Made by a program: the position numbers and the translations under genes. From NCBI GenBank assembly GCA_913045415.1, contig CAJWPW010000061.1, positions 1 through 6,626 of the forward strand: a DNA stretch of 6,626 nt, written 5' to 3'. The notes below the pieces were generated by a model that did not search any database, was not told the origin of the DNA, and saw only the letters and a program-made list of their open reading frames with translations. Origin of the DNA: an uncultured Fidelibacterota bacterium. GTDB lineage: Bacteria > Marinisomatota > Marinisomatia > Marinisomatales > UBA1611. How positions within the stretch are numbered: the first letter of the stretch is position 1; each line of letters starts with the position of its first letter. This document shows, piece by piece, positions 1-6,074 of this stretch.

Positions 1-21
1 GTAAATTTACGGGCTATACAA

Positions 22-54
22 CCCTTTAAATTGGTCCAGAGAGGCCGACAAGGG
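22..54 (+). promoter_or_regulatory. PyrR-binding loop (anti-antiterminator hairpin)
   Basis: The core TCCAGAGAGG at 35-44 matches the conserved PyrR-binding RNA motif (UCCAGAGAGG type). A lower stem pairs 22-26 (CCCTT) with 50-54 (AAGGG). A lopsided, purine-containing internal loop follows (27-30 against C49). The upper stem pairs 31-36 with 43-48, including two G-U pairs, and closes on the hexaloop CAGAGA at 37-42. This layout of lower stem, asymmetric bulge, upper stem and six-base loop is that of known PyrR-binding loops. Confidence 0.9.
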
Positions 55-95
55 CAGGGTAAGACCTCCGCGCGAGTTATTAAAAACCTCTGTCC
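52..95 (+). promoter_or_regulatory. Antiterminator pairing of the pyr attenuator
   Basis: GGGCAGGG (52-59) can pair without a break with CTCTGTCC (88-95): eight pairs, six Watson-Crick and two G-U. The 5' arm uses the 3' side of the PyrR-binding lower stem (52-54). The 3' arm uses the 5' arm and loop of the terminator (88-95). The pairing therefore excludes both other structures, which is what an antiterminator must do. The closed loop (60-87) could hold a small CTC/GAG hairpin (66-68 with 74-76). Stability was judged by eye, without a folding calculation. Confidence 0.7.
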
Positions 96-109
96 GGAGG
101 TTTTTTTTT
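82..109 (+). terminator. Intrinsic terminator of the pyr attenuator
   Basis: AAAAACCTC (82-90) pairs perfectly with GAGGTTTTT (97-105) around a six-base loop (91-96). The 3' arm runs into an unbroken run of nine T (101-109). This is a classic Rho-independent terminator placed 18 bases before the pyrR start codon, so it acts as an attenuator and not as the end of an upstream gene. An alternative 5' arm at 61-70 can pair with 95-104 (ten pairs, one G-U) and would also give a hairpin followed by T residues. Confidence 0.9.
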
Positions 110-118
110 GGAAAAAAT

Positions 119-122
119 GGAG
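119..122 (+). promoter_or_regulatory. Shine-Dalgarno site of pyrR
   Basis: GGAG lies five bases before the ATG at 128. It sits just after the terminator T-run, so the terminator stem does not cover it and regulation should act on transcription rather than translation. It is one of only two convincing SD sites in the window. Confidence 0.75.
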
Positions 123-127
123 ATTGA

Positions 128-670
128 ATGAGTAACAAAATTTTAATGGATTCAGATTCAATCGGTCGTTCAATCACTCGGTTGAGTTATGAAATCCTTG
201 AGAGAAACTCGAACTCCCAGGATATTGTATTAATTGGGATTCATAATCGTGGCGTTCCATTGGCTGCACGAATTCAAAACAAGATTAGTGACATTAGCGG
301 TGTTTTGTTAAACAAGGGATCGTTAGATATCACATTTCATAGAGACGATTATAGAGAGCGATTGGTGATTCCTCAAGTAAAAGGAACCGATATCCCCTTT
401 TCATTAGATGGAAAAACCGTCATTTTAGTCGATGATGTGTTATATACCGGGAGAACGATACGAGCTGCAATGGATGAATTGAATTCTTTTGGGCGTGCTG
501 CCAAAGTTCAATTGGCAGTGCTCGTTGACAGGGGACATCGGGAACTCCCTATCAAAGCAGATTTTGTTGGGAAGAATATTCCCACCCATGAAGGGGAACA
601 TGTGAATGTGACCCTGATGGAAACGGATGATGTGGATAGTGTTTACCTTTTAAGAAATCAAGAGTCATAA
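128..670 (+). CDS. pyrR: PyrR: pyr operon RNA-binding attenuator / uracil phosphoribosyltransferase
   Basis: PyrR senses UMP/UTP and binds the leader hairpin of pyr mRNA to promote termination; many homologues also convert uracil and PRPP to UMP. The 180-residue length is normal for the family. The PRPP-binding signature is intact at residues 98-110 (VILVDDVLYTGRT). The PyrR hallmark DRGHRELPI at 134-142, followed by ADFVGKNIPT at 144-153, includes basic residues in the region linked to RNA binding in Bacillus PyrR. An RGVPLA segment lies at 41-46. The ATG is supported by the GGAG site five bases upstream. The gene follows its own attenuator, as expected for autoregulation, and its stop overlaps the pyrB start (TAATG). 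Regulatory function is well supported by the matching leader; catalytic activity is inferred from the intact PRPP loop. Confidence 0.96.
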   Translation: MSNKILMDSDSIGRSITRLSYEILERNSNSQDIVLIGIHNRGVPLAARIQNKISDISGVLLNKGSLDITFHRDDYRERLVIPQVKGTDIPFSLDGKTVILVDDVLYTGRTIRAAMDELNSFGRAAKVQLAVLVDRGHRELPIKADFVGKNIPTHEGEHVNVTLMETDDVDSVYLLRNQES

Positions 671-1608
671 TGCTGCAGCAAAGACATTTACTCGGGTTAG
701 AAGGATATCCGGCTGAAGATATTCAAACCATCATTGATACTGCTTTCAAATTCCGTGAAGTTTTGGATCGTCCTATTAAAAAGGTGCCGTCACTTCAAGG
801 TGTAACAATTGTAAACCTGTTTTTTGAAAATTCCACTCGAACACGAATTAGTTTTGAACTAGCCCAAAAACGATTGAGTGCTGATACGGTGAATTTTTCT
901 GCATCTTCCAGTAGTTTGCAGAAGGGAGAGAGTTTCAAAGATACAGCACAAAATATTGAAGCAATGAAAATTGATGCTGTGGTCATACGCCATCCAACTC
1001 CGGGTGCACCAAAACTCTTAACAGAATTTATTGATGCAGTCATTATCAATGCGGGAGATGGGACCCACGAACATCCGACACAAGCCATCCTTGATATGAT
1101 GAGTCTTCATGAAAAATTCGGAAAACTAAAAGGGCTCAAAGTTGGAATTATAGGTGATATTTCCCATAGTCGTGTGGCACTGAGTAATATTCATGGGCTT
1201 CTCATAATGGGAGCTGATGTCACATTGTGTGGTCCACCAAACCTTATACCGCCTTTTATAAAGGATTTGGGGGTAAATATTAATTATAATGTGGACGAAG
1301 TCATTGAATGGGCGGATGCACTCAATATACTTCGGATCCAAAGAGAAAGAATGGGATTGGGACTTGTCCCATCTGTTCGGGAGTATCGAGCTATGTTTGG
1401 GATTACTCAGGAAAGGCTAGAGTCGCATCAAAAAGAGATAGTTATCATGCACCCGGGTCCTATGAATCGTGGTGTTGAAATTGATGGGACGGTCGCTGAC
1501 GGAGATCAGGCCATCATTTTAGATCAAGTATTAAACGGAGTCGCTTCACGAATGGCGATCCTGTACCTGCTTTGCGGCGGAAAATCCAGCGAGGAAGATG
1601 AATCATGA
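670..1608 (+). CDS. pyrB: Aspartate carbamoyltransferase catalytic chain
   Basis: This enzyme condenses carbamoyl phosphate with aspartate to give N-carbamoyl-aspartate, the committed step of pyrimidine synthesis, in the cytosol. The 312 residues match the usual catalytic chain. The carbamoyl-phosphate motif STRTR is at 55-59, the mobile-loop lysine is in LQKGES at 83-88 and HEHPTQ is at 133-138. A GDISHSRV segment at 162-169 opens the aspartate domain, with RIQRER at 222-227 and HPGPMNRG at 261-268. The residue before HPTQ is Glu where E. coli has Gln; I believe this variant is common in other phyla. No pyrI regulatory chain is in the window, so control is probably through PyrR. The start overlaps the pyrR stop by one base, only a weak AAGAG precedes it, and translational coupling is likely. 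Confidence 0.97.
   Translation: MLQQRHLLGLEGYPAEDIQTIIDTAFKFREVLDRPIKKVPSLQGVTIVNLFFENSTRTRISFELAQKRLSADTVNFSASSSSLQKGESFKDTAQNIEAMKIDAVVIRHPTPGAPKLLTEFIDAVIINAGDGTHEHPTQAILDMMSLHEKFGKLKGLKVGIIGDISHSRVALSNIHGLLIMGADVTLCGPPNLIPPFIKDLGVNINYNVDEVIEWADALNILRIQRERMGLGLVPSVREYRAMFGITQERLESHQKEIVIMHPGPMNRGVEIDGTVADGDQAIILDQVLNGVASRMAILYLLCGGKSSEEDES
1591..1595 (+). promoter_or_regulatory. Shine-Dalgarno site of pyrC
   Basis: GAGGA lies within the end of pyrB, nine bases before the ATG at 1605. It favours that start over the in-frame ATG at 1620, which has only a purine-rich GAAAAG in front of it. Confidence 0.6.
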
Positions 1609-2900
1609 AAATTGAAAAGATGGCCAAAAACCTTATCCTGAAGAATGGAACAATAATGGATCCCTTTCATGGAAAAACTATTTCTGGGGATATATGGTTA
1701 AAAGACGGAAAGATCGCAGGTGTTGGAAAGGTAGATGCACCGAAAGATTCGCTTACAATCGATTGCAGTGGAAAAGTAATTACACACGGATTTTGTGATA
1801 TTCATGTTCATTTTCGTGAACCGGGAAGAGAAGATAAAGAAACACTTATAACAGGATCACATTCTGCCATGGCTGGTGGATTTACACGTGTTTGTGTTAT
1901 GCCCAATACAAATCCACCCTTGGACACTCCAGAATCCATCAATTTTATCCGGGAGAAAGCAGAAGAGTGTCCCATTCATATTCATCCAATTGGTGCCGTC
2001 ACAAAATCACAAAACGGTAATGATATCACAGAAATGGGGCTCATGCATAATGAAGGTGCAGTGGCCTTTAGCGATGATGGTTTACCCATCCAGAATGGTG
2101 CCATGATGAGAATTGCATTAGAATATGCAACAATGATAGATGTACCGGTCATTAATCATGCGGAAGATGAATGCCTTAGAGCAGAAGGCTTAATGCATGA
2201 AGGGATAATCTCAACTCAATTGGGCCTCCCTGGGAATCCAGATCTGGCAGAATCTGCTATGGTTTATCGTGATCTGGAACTTGCTGAATTTACTGGGGCT
2301 AGATTGCATATTCCCCATGTGAGCTCAATGAAAGCAGTTCAACATATCCGTGAGATGAAATCAAAAAATGAAAAAGTCACGGCAGAAGTGACACCACATC
2401 ACTTATTCTTTAATGATGAAGCACTTACATCTTATAATACCAATCTAAAGGTTGCACCGCCCATACGAACAGAAAGTGATCGTAAAGCGTTAATTGAAGC
2501 AGTGAAAGACGGAACCATTGATTGTATTGCAACAGACCATGCACCTCACACGATTGAAGATAAAGAAACGACTTTTGATCTGGCCTCTTTTGGTATGATT
2601 GGGCTCGAATCCTGCTTTGGTGCAATAAATAAGGTCCTCGTTCATGATGAAGGGTTTGAACTGGGAAGTGTAGTAAAATTATTAACATCAAATCCTAGGG
2701 CTATAATGGGATTTGAGCAGGACTTATTTTCAGAAGGGACGAATGCGGAAATTACCATTCTAGATCCGGATGTGGAATGGACCTTCGAAAAGGTACATGT
2801 GCAATCCCGGTCAATTAATTCTCCTTATTATGGAGAGATATTAAAAGGGAAGGTTGAGTACACAATTTCACGCGGACAAATCATGATTCAATTATCTTAA
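1605..2900 (+). CDS. pyrC: Dihydroorotase, class I
   Basis: Dihydroorotase reversibly cyclises N-carbamoyl-aspartate to dihydroorotate, the step after PyrB. At 431 residues with an amidohydrolase barrel it fits the class I (Bacillus/Aquifex) type, not the shorter E. coli type. Metal-site motifs are all visible: DIHVHFREPG at 65-74 (H67, H69), FSDDG at 155-159, NHAED at 184-188 (H185), HIPHVSS at 235-241 and ATDHAPH at 309-315 (D311). The substrate-binding FRE at 70-72 is also present. Class I enzymes often associate with aspartate carbamoyltransferase; adjacency to pyrB fits this, but an interaction is inference. The gene overlaps pyrB by four bases (ATGA), indicating coupling. Start 1605 is preferred because of the GAGGA site upstream; 1620 is a less likely alternative. 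No clear terminator follows. Confidence 0.96.
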   Translation: MKIEKMAKNLILKNGTIMDPFHGKTISGDIWLKDGKIAGVGKVDAPKDSLTIDCSGKVITHGFCDIHVHFREPGREDKETLITGSHSAMAGGFTRVCVMPNTNPPLDTPESINFIREKAEECPIHIHPIGAVTKSQNGNDITEMGLMHNEGAVAFSDDGLPIQNGAMMRIALEYATMIDVPVINHAEDECLRAEGLMHEGIISTQLGLPGNPDLAESAMVYRDLELAEFTGARLHIPHVSSMKAVQHIREMKSKNEKVTAEVTPHHLFFNDEALTSYNTNLKVAPPIRTESDRKALIEAVKDGTIDCIATDHAPHTIEDKETTFDLASFGMIGLESCFGAINKVLVHDEGFELGSVVKLLTSNPRAIMGFEQDLFSEGTNAEITILDPDVEWTFEKVHVQSRSINSPYYGEILKGKVEYTISRGQIMIQLS

Positions 2901-2954
2901 GTTTTTTTTAGATTATTTATTGACCAAGGCAGTAAATATTGTCTAATTTTGTGG
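2894..2954 (+). promoter_or_regulatory. Sigma70-type promoter of the rplM translation operon
   Basis: TTGACC (2920-2925, 5/6 to the -35 consensus) and TCTAAT (2942-2947, 5/6 to the -10 consensus) are separated by 16 bases. Transcription would start near 2954, about 20 bases before the rplM ATG. The upstream stretch 2894-2914, with eight T at 2902-2909, is strongly AT-rich and lies where an UP element would be. The site is in the only sizeable gap between genes, as expected for the head of a highly expressed operon. If the lineage uses a Bacteroidota-style sigma factor with a different consensus, this match could be misleading. Confidence 0.65.
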
Positions 2955-2972
2955 GCTTTATTCGAAGTGAAA

Positions 2973-3401
2973 ATGAAAACAATATCAATAAAACAATCAG
3001 AAATCGAAAAAAATTGGTGGATCGCTGACGCCGAAGGGCAAACCCTTGGCCGATTCGCCTCAAATATTGCCCAAATCCTTCGTGGAAAACACAAAGTGAA
3101 TTTTACACCGCATATGGATATGGGCGACTGCGTCGTGGTTGTTAATGCAGAAAAGATCCAAGTGACTGGATCCAAAGAAACTGATAAAACCTATTTCCGC
3201 CATTCCGGTTTTCCGGGAGGTGGTAAGGAAACATCTGTTGCAGAAATGCGCCGAAAACATCCGGAAAGGATTGTAGAAAATGCGATCAAAGGAATGTTGC
3301 CACACAATCGCTTGGGAAGAAGTATCTTGTCTCATTTGAAAGTGTACGTTGGTTCAGATCATCCACACGCAGCTCAACAACCACAAACTTTAGAAATTTA
3401 A
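2973..3401 (+). CDS. rplM: 50S ribosomal protein L13
   Basis: L13 is an early-assembly protein of the large subunit that binds 23S rRNA. From the ATG at 2973 the protein has 142 residues, the same as E. coli L13, and starts with the familiar MKT. Characteristic stretches are LGRFAS at 25-30, LRGKHK at 36-41 and TPHMDMGD at 45-52. GMLPHN follows at 106-111 and the protein ends HAAQQPQ...LEI. Reading back to an in-frame TTG at 2949 would add eight residues, but that codon lies at the promoter -10 region, before the predicted transcript start. No strong SD is present. rpsI follows after four bases, the conserved L13-S9 pairing. Confidence 0.97.
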   Translation: MKTISIKQSEIEKNWWIADAEGQTLGRFASNIAQILRGKHKVNFTPHMDMGDCVVVVNAEKIQVTGSKETDKTYFRHSGFPGGGKETSVAEMRRKHPERIVENAIKGMLPHNRLGRSILSHLKVYVGSDHPHAAQQPQTLEI

Positions 3402-3405
3402 AATT

Positions 3406-3798
3406 ATGTCAGAAGCTACTTATTACGGTACTGGACGCAGGAAGAGATCAATAGCACGAGTTTTTGTGTCTCCGGGAAAAGGAGATATCCAAGTGAATGG
3501 TCAACCTTTCAGGGATTACCTATGTCGGGAAACTTTAGCAACAGTTGTCATGCAGCCCCTCGTAGCATTAGAAAGCGAAAAAGCCTACAATATTAATGTT
3601 AATGTAAATGGCGGTGGACTAACCGGTCAAGCGGGAGCTATTCGACTGGGGATCTCACGTGCGCTTTTAGGGGTGAATGATGACTATCGTGCCATCCTGA
3701 AAGAGAAAGGATTCCTGACCCGTGATGCGCGGAAAGTTGAGCGGAAGAAACCCGGTCAACCTGGTGCCCGTGCAAACTTTCAATTCTCAAAACGTTAA
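3406..3798 (+). CDS. rpsI: 30S ribosomal protein S9
   Basis: S9 is a small-subunit protein of the head whose C-terminal tail reaches the P-site tRNA. The 130 residues equal the E. coli length. Family signatures are YYGTGRRKRSIARV at 6-19, the glycine-rich NGGGLTGQAGAIR at 68-80 and TRDARKVERKKPG at 104-116. The invariant C-terminal SKR contacts tRNA in known ribosomes. The region before the ATG (3386-3405) is AT-rich with no GG-containing SD, so initiation probably relies on coupling with rplM four bases upstream or on an SD-independent mechanism. Confidence 0.97.
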   Translation: MSEATYYGTGRRKRSIARVFVSPGKGDIQVNGQPFRDYLCRETLATVVMQPLVALESEKAYNINVNVNGGGLTGQAGAIRLGISRALLGVNDDYRAILKEKGFLTRDARKVERKKPGQPGARANFQFSKR

Positions 3799-3807
3799 TT
3801 ATTATCT

Positions 3808-4716
3808 ATGCCTGAAATCAAATTTGAAGATCTTCTGGGTACCGGTGCTCATTTTGGGCACGTAACTCGGAAATGGAATCCTAATTTTAAACCTCATATT
3901 CTTCTAGAGAAGAATGGGGTCCATATTATAAACCTTGAATCCACAATTGAAGGATTCAATAAAGCGTCTGCTTTTGTAAAGGAAATCATAAGTAAAAATG
4001 GTGAGATCCTTTTCGTCGGTACTAAAAAACAAGCTCAGGACATTGTACAGCAGGAAGCGGACAAATGCAGCATGTTTTATATTGTAGAACGATGGCTGGG
4101 TGGAACATTGACTAACTTTTCTACTATTAAGAAGAGCATCAAACGATTGAAAATGCTGGAAAAAGAAGGGTCAAACCTTTATGAGAACCTTACGAAAAAA
4201 GAAACTCAAATGCTCAACCGTGAGCGAGTAAAACTAGCAGATCAACACCGTGGTATTAAAGATATGCGACGTTTACCAGATGCAGTTATAGTGGTAGATG
4301 GTCAATATGAAGCGACTGCTATTCTTGAAGCTAAGCGGTTGTCTATCCCTGTCATTGCAATCGTTGATTCAAACACAGACCCAAGTAAAGTGGATTACCC
4401 TATTCCGGCAAATGATGATTCAATTAGGACAATTCAATTAATCATCGCAGCCCTAGCAGACGCTGTAAATGAAGCACGTGGTGTTTCTGTTGAAAAAAAT
4501 GAAAAAAAATCTGATGATAAAATGGATACAGGTGCGAGTGAACAACCTGTACCAGAAAATGAATTGAAGGCAGAATCTGTACCTGAAGAAGTTGCAGTGG
4601 AAGAGGTTGTGGAAGTTACTGCTGAAAATTCTGAAGAAATTTCTACCCCAGCAGAAACTCTTGAAGTGCAGGACAGTGAAGATGTTTCTAAAGATTTAAC
4701 CCAAGATGTTGAATAA
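3808..4716 (+). CDS. rpsB: 30S ribosomal protein S2 with a long acidic C-terminal tail
   Basis: S2 binds late to the small subunit near the mRNA exit side and helps recruit S1. Residues 1 to about 225 form the normal core, with GAHFGH at 13-18, WNPNFKP at 23-29, FVGTKKQA at 69-76, RWLGGTLTNF at 95-104, LPDAV at 156-160 and IPANDDSIR at 199-207. The protein has 302 residues against about 241 in E. coli. The extra length is a tail of about 77 residues (226-302) rich in Glu, Asp, Val and Ser, with 25 acidic and 6 lysine residues and no arginine; it is probably disordered. No SD precedes the ATG, which lies nine bases after rpsI. Core identity is certain; the role of the tail is unknown. Confidence 0.97.
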   Translation: MPEIKFEDLLGTGAHFGHVTRKWNPNFKPHILLEKNGVHIINLESTIEGFNKASAFVKEIISKNGEILFVGTKKQAQDIVQQEADKCSMFYIVERWLGGTLTNFSTIKKSIKRLKMLEKEGSNLYENLTKKETQMLNRERVKLADQHRGIKDMRRLPDAVIVVDGQYEATAILEAKRLSIPVIAIVDSNTDPSKVDYPIPANDDSIRTIQLIIAALADAVNEARGVSVEKNEKKSDDKMDTGASEQPVPENELKAESVPEEVAVEEVVEVTAENSEEISTPAETLEVQDSEDVSKDLTQDVE

Positions 4717-4722
4717 TTTAAT

Positions 4723-5343
4723 ATGAGTATTGATGCAAAACTCGTAAAGACACTTCGGGATAAAACTGGTGCGGGAATGATGGATTGTAAAAGAGCCTTG
4801 GTGGAAACTTCAGGCGATTTAGATAAAGCAGTTGATCACCTTCGAAAATCAGGTGTCGCAAAGGCAGAAAAGAAAGGTGTTAGAGAAACTAAAGAGGGAT
4901 TGGTTTATTCTTATATCCATGCGGGTGGACGCTTGGGTGTATTAGTGGAACTAAACTGTGAAACTGACTTTGTTGCAAATACAGAGGGATTTATTGAATT
5001 GGCCCACAATCTTGCCATGCAGATAGCTGCCACTAATCCTGTTGCACTTGATCGTGATTCAATCGATGAATCAATTGTTGTCCGTGAAAAAGATATTTTC
5101 ATGGAACAGGCTAAATCTCAAGGAAAACCAGATAATATCATAGAAAAAATGGTGGAAGGTCGAATCAACAAATTCTATCAGGAATCCTGCCTGATGGATC
5201 AAACCTATATCAAGGATCCGGATAAAAAAGTCCACGATTTGATCACAGAAACCATTTCAACATTAGGTGAAAATATAAGCATCAACCGTTACATTCGGTT
5301 CGCCATTGGTGAATCAGATCCTTCCAATAACGGCCAAGTTTAA
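4723..5343 (+). CDS. tsf: Elongation factor Ts, short form
   Basis: EF-Ts releases GDP from EF-Tu so that it can reload with GTP. The N-terminal UBA-like domain is clear: LVKTLRDKTGAGMMDCKRAL at 7-26, GDLDKA at 31-36. The core carries the nucleotide-exchange motif TDFVAN at 81-86, preceded by VELNCE, and GRINKFYQE at 146-154 nearer the C terminus. At 206 residues it is much shorter than the 283-residue E. coli protein and resembles the single-core form of Thermus (about 196), which works as a dimer. Dimerisation here is inference. The gene follows rpsB by six bases without an SD, the conserved rpsB-tsf order. Confidence 0.96.
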   Translation: MSIDAKLVKTLRDKTGAGMMDCKRALVETSGDLDKAVDHLRKSGVAKAEKKGVRETKEGLVYSYIHAGGRLGVLVELNCETDFVANTEGFIELAHNLAMQIAATNPVALDRDSIDESIVVREKDIFMEQAKSQGKPDNIIEKMVEGRINKFYQESCLMDQTYIKDPDKKVHDLITETISTLGENISINRYIRFAIGESDPSNNGQV

Positions 5344-5351
5344 CTCCATCC

Positions 5352-6068
5352 ATGGCTGAACCGCTGTATCGCCGTGTTCTTCTAAAACTTTCAGGAGAAG
5401 TATTGGCAGGTGAACAGGATTTTGGCATTGATCCCGTAAAAGCAAACTACCTTGCAGAAGAGGTACAATCCATTCGTGAATCGGGTGTAGAAGTCGGGCT
5501 CATTATTGGTGCTGGTAATATCTTTCGCGGTATGCAGGCAGCCAGTAAAGGGATGGATCGCGTTACAGGCGATTATCTCGGAATGCTGGCCACTATCATG
5601 AATGCCATTTCCGTCCAAGATGCCTTAGAAAAGGTTGGGTGTGAGACTCGAACTTTGTCTGCCATTAGTGTTTCCCAGATTGCTGAACCTTATATCCGCC
5701 GTCGTGCTATCCGCCATCTTGAAAAAGGGCGTGTTGTCATTATAGCAGGAGGTACCGGAAATCCATTTTTTACTACAGACTCTGCTGCTGCTTTAAGGGC
5801 GGTTGAACTGAATGCAGAAGTGGTATTGAAGGGGACTAAAGTCGATGGTATTTATGACAAGGATCCCATGATCCACGAAGATGCAGTGAAATTTGAAACT
5901 GTTTCGTTTTCTAGAGTTTTAAACGATAACTTGCGAGTCATGGACATGACCGCCATCACACTATGTAAAGAAAATAATTTGCCAATCCGGGTATTTAATA
6001 TTAATCATACCGGGGACTTGAAAGCTTTGGTTCTTGGCGGTAAAATTGGCACACTAGTTTCAGAGTAG
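5352..6068 (+). CDS. pyrH: UMP kinase (uridylate kinase)
   Basis: PyrH phosphorylates UMP to UDP with ATP, linking de novo pyrimidine synthesis to the RNA and DNA precursor pools. It belongs to the amino-acid-kinase fold, is usually hexameric and in many bacteria is tuned by GTP and UTP. The 238 residues match the family. Motifs include LLKLSGE at 10-16, the glycine loop GAGNIFRG at 53-60 and DYLGMLATIMN at 74-84. GGTGNPFFTTD is at 133-143, followed by KGTKVDGIYDKDP at 160-172 and MDMTA at 197-201. The gene lies eight bases after tsf and six before frr, the widespread tsf-pyrH-frr order. No SD is seen before the ATG. It ends in TAG, unlike its neighbours. Confidence 0.97.
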   Translation: MAEPLYRRVLLKLSGEVLAGEQDFGIDPVKANYLAEEVQSIRESGVEVGLIIGAGNIFRGMQAASKGMDRVTGDYLGMLATIMNAISVQDALEKVGCETRTLSAISVSQIAEPYIRRRAIRHLEKGRVVIIAGGTGNPFFTTDSAAALRAVELNAEVVLKGTKVDGIYDKDPMIHEDAVKFETVSFSRVLNDNLRVMDMTAITLCKENNLPIRVFNINHTGDLKALVLGGKIGTLVSE

Positions 6069-6074
6069 TAAAAC

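Larger units (their letters stand above)
11..109 (+). promoter_or_regulatory. PyrR-responsive transcription attenuator in the pyr leader
   Basis: This leader region just before pyrR holds three mutually exclusive RNA structures in the order known for PyrR attenuators: a PyrR-binding anti-antiterminator (22-54), an antiterminator (52-59 paired with 88-95) and an intrinsic terminator (82-109). In the known Bacillus-type mechanism, PyrR bound to UMP/UTP stabilises the first hairpin, so the antiterminator cannot form and transcription stops before the genes; PRPP reverses this. The pairings are read directly from the sequence. The mechanism is inferred from the family and from pyrR lying directly downstream. 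The 5' start of the leader and its promoter lie outside the window or cannot be recognised. Confidence 0.88.

Noticed and set aside
1..10. Perfect 10-base palindrome GTAAATTTAC, possibly an operator or part of a -10 box (TAAATT at 2-7).
   Set aside because: Short AT-rich palindromes are frequent and it sits at the window edge, so no -35 can be examined. A start near 14 would fit the leader, but this cannot be supported.
15..20. TATACA as a -10 box for the pyr operon.
   Set aside because: It would start transcripts near 27 and remove the 5' arm of the PyrR-binding loop, so it does not fit the leader structure.
133..138. Glu in place of Gln before HPTQ in PyrB (residues 133-138 of the protein, about bases 1066-1083) as an active-site defect.
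   Set aside because: The other catalytic residues are intact and the HEHPTQ form is, to my knowledge, common in functional enzymes. The coordinates given here are protein residues.
795..1088. Open frame on the minus strand inside pyrB, and similar ones at 1126-1341, 2425-2691, 2897-3335, 4911-5102 and 5391-5618.
   Set aside because: Each lies opposite a strongly conserved gene, has no recognisable motif and is explained as an antisense shadow.
1876..2106. Second + strand frame inside pyrC (76 codons).
   Set aside because: It lies fully within the conserved dihydroorotase metal-site region, in another frame, with no motif or SD of its own.
2879..2909. Palindromes AATCATGATT (2879-2888) and CTTAAG (2896-2901) followed by eight T, as a pyrC terminator.
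   Set aside because: The palindromes have no loop, are AT-rich and overlap or adjoin the end of the coding region; no stable stem can be drawn next to the T-run.
2948..2972. Ribosomal protein autoregulatory leader before rplM.
   Set aside because: The predicted untranslated leader is only about 20 bases, too short for a known L13-type structure, and no hairpin is visible.
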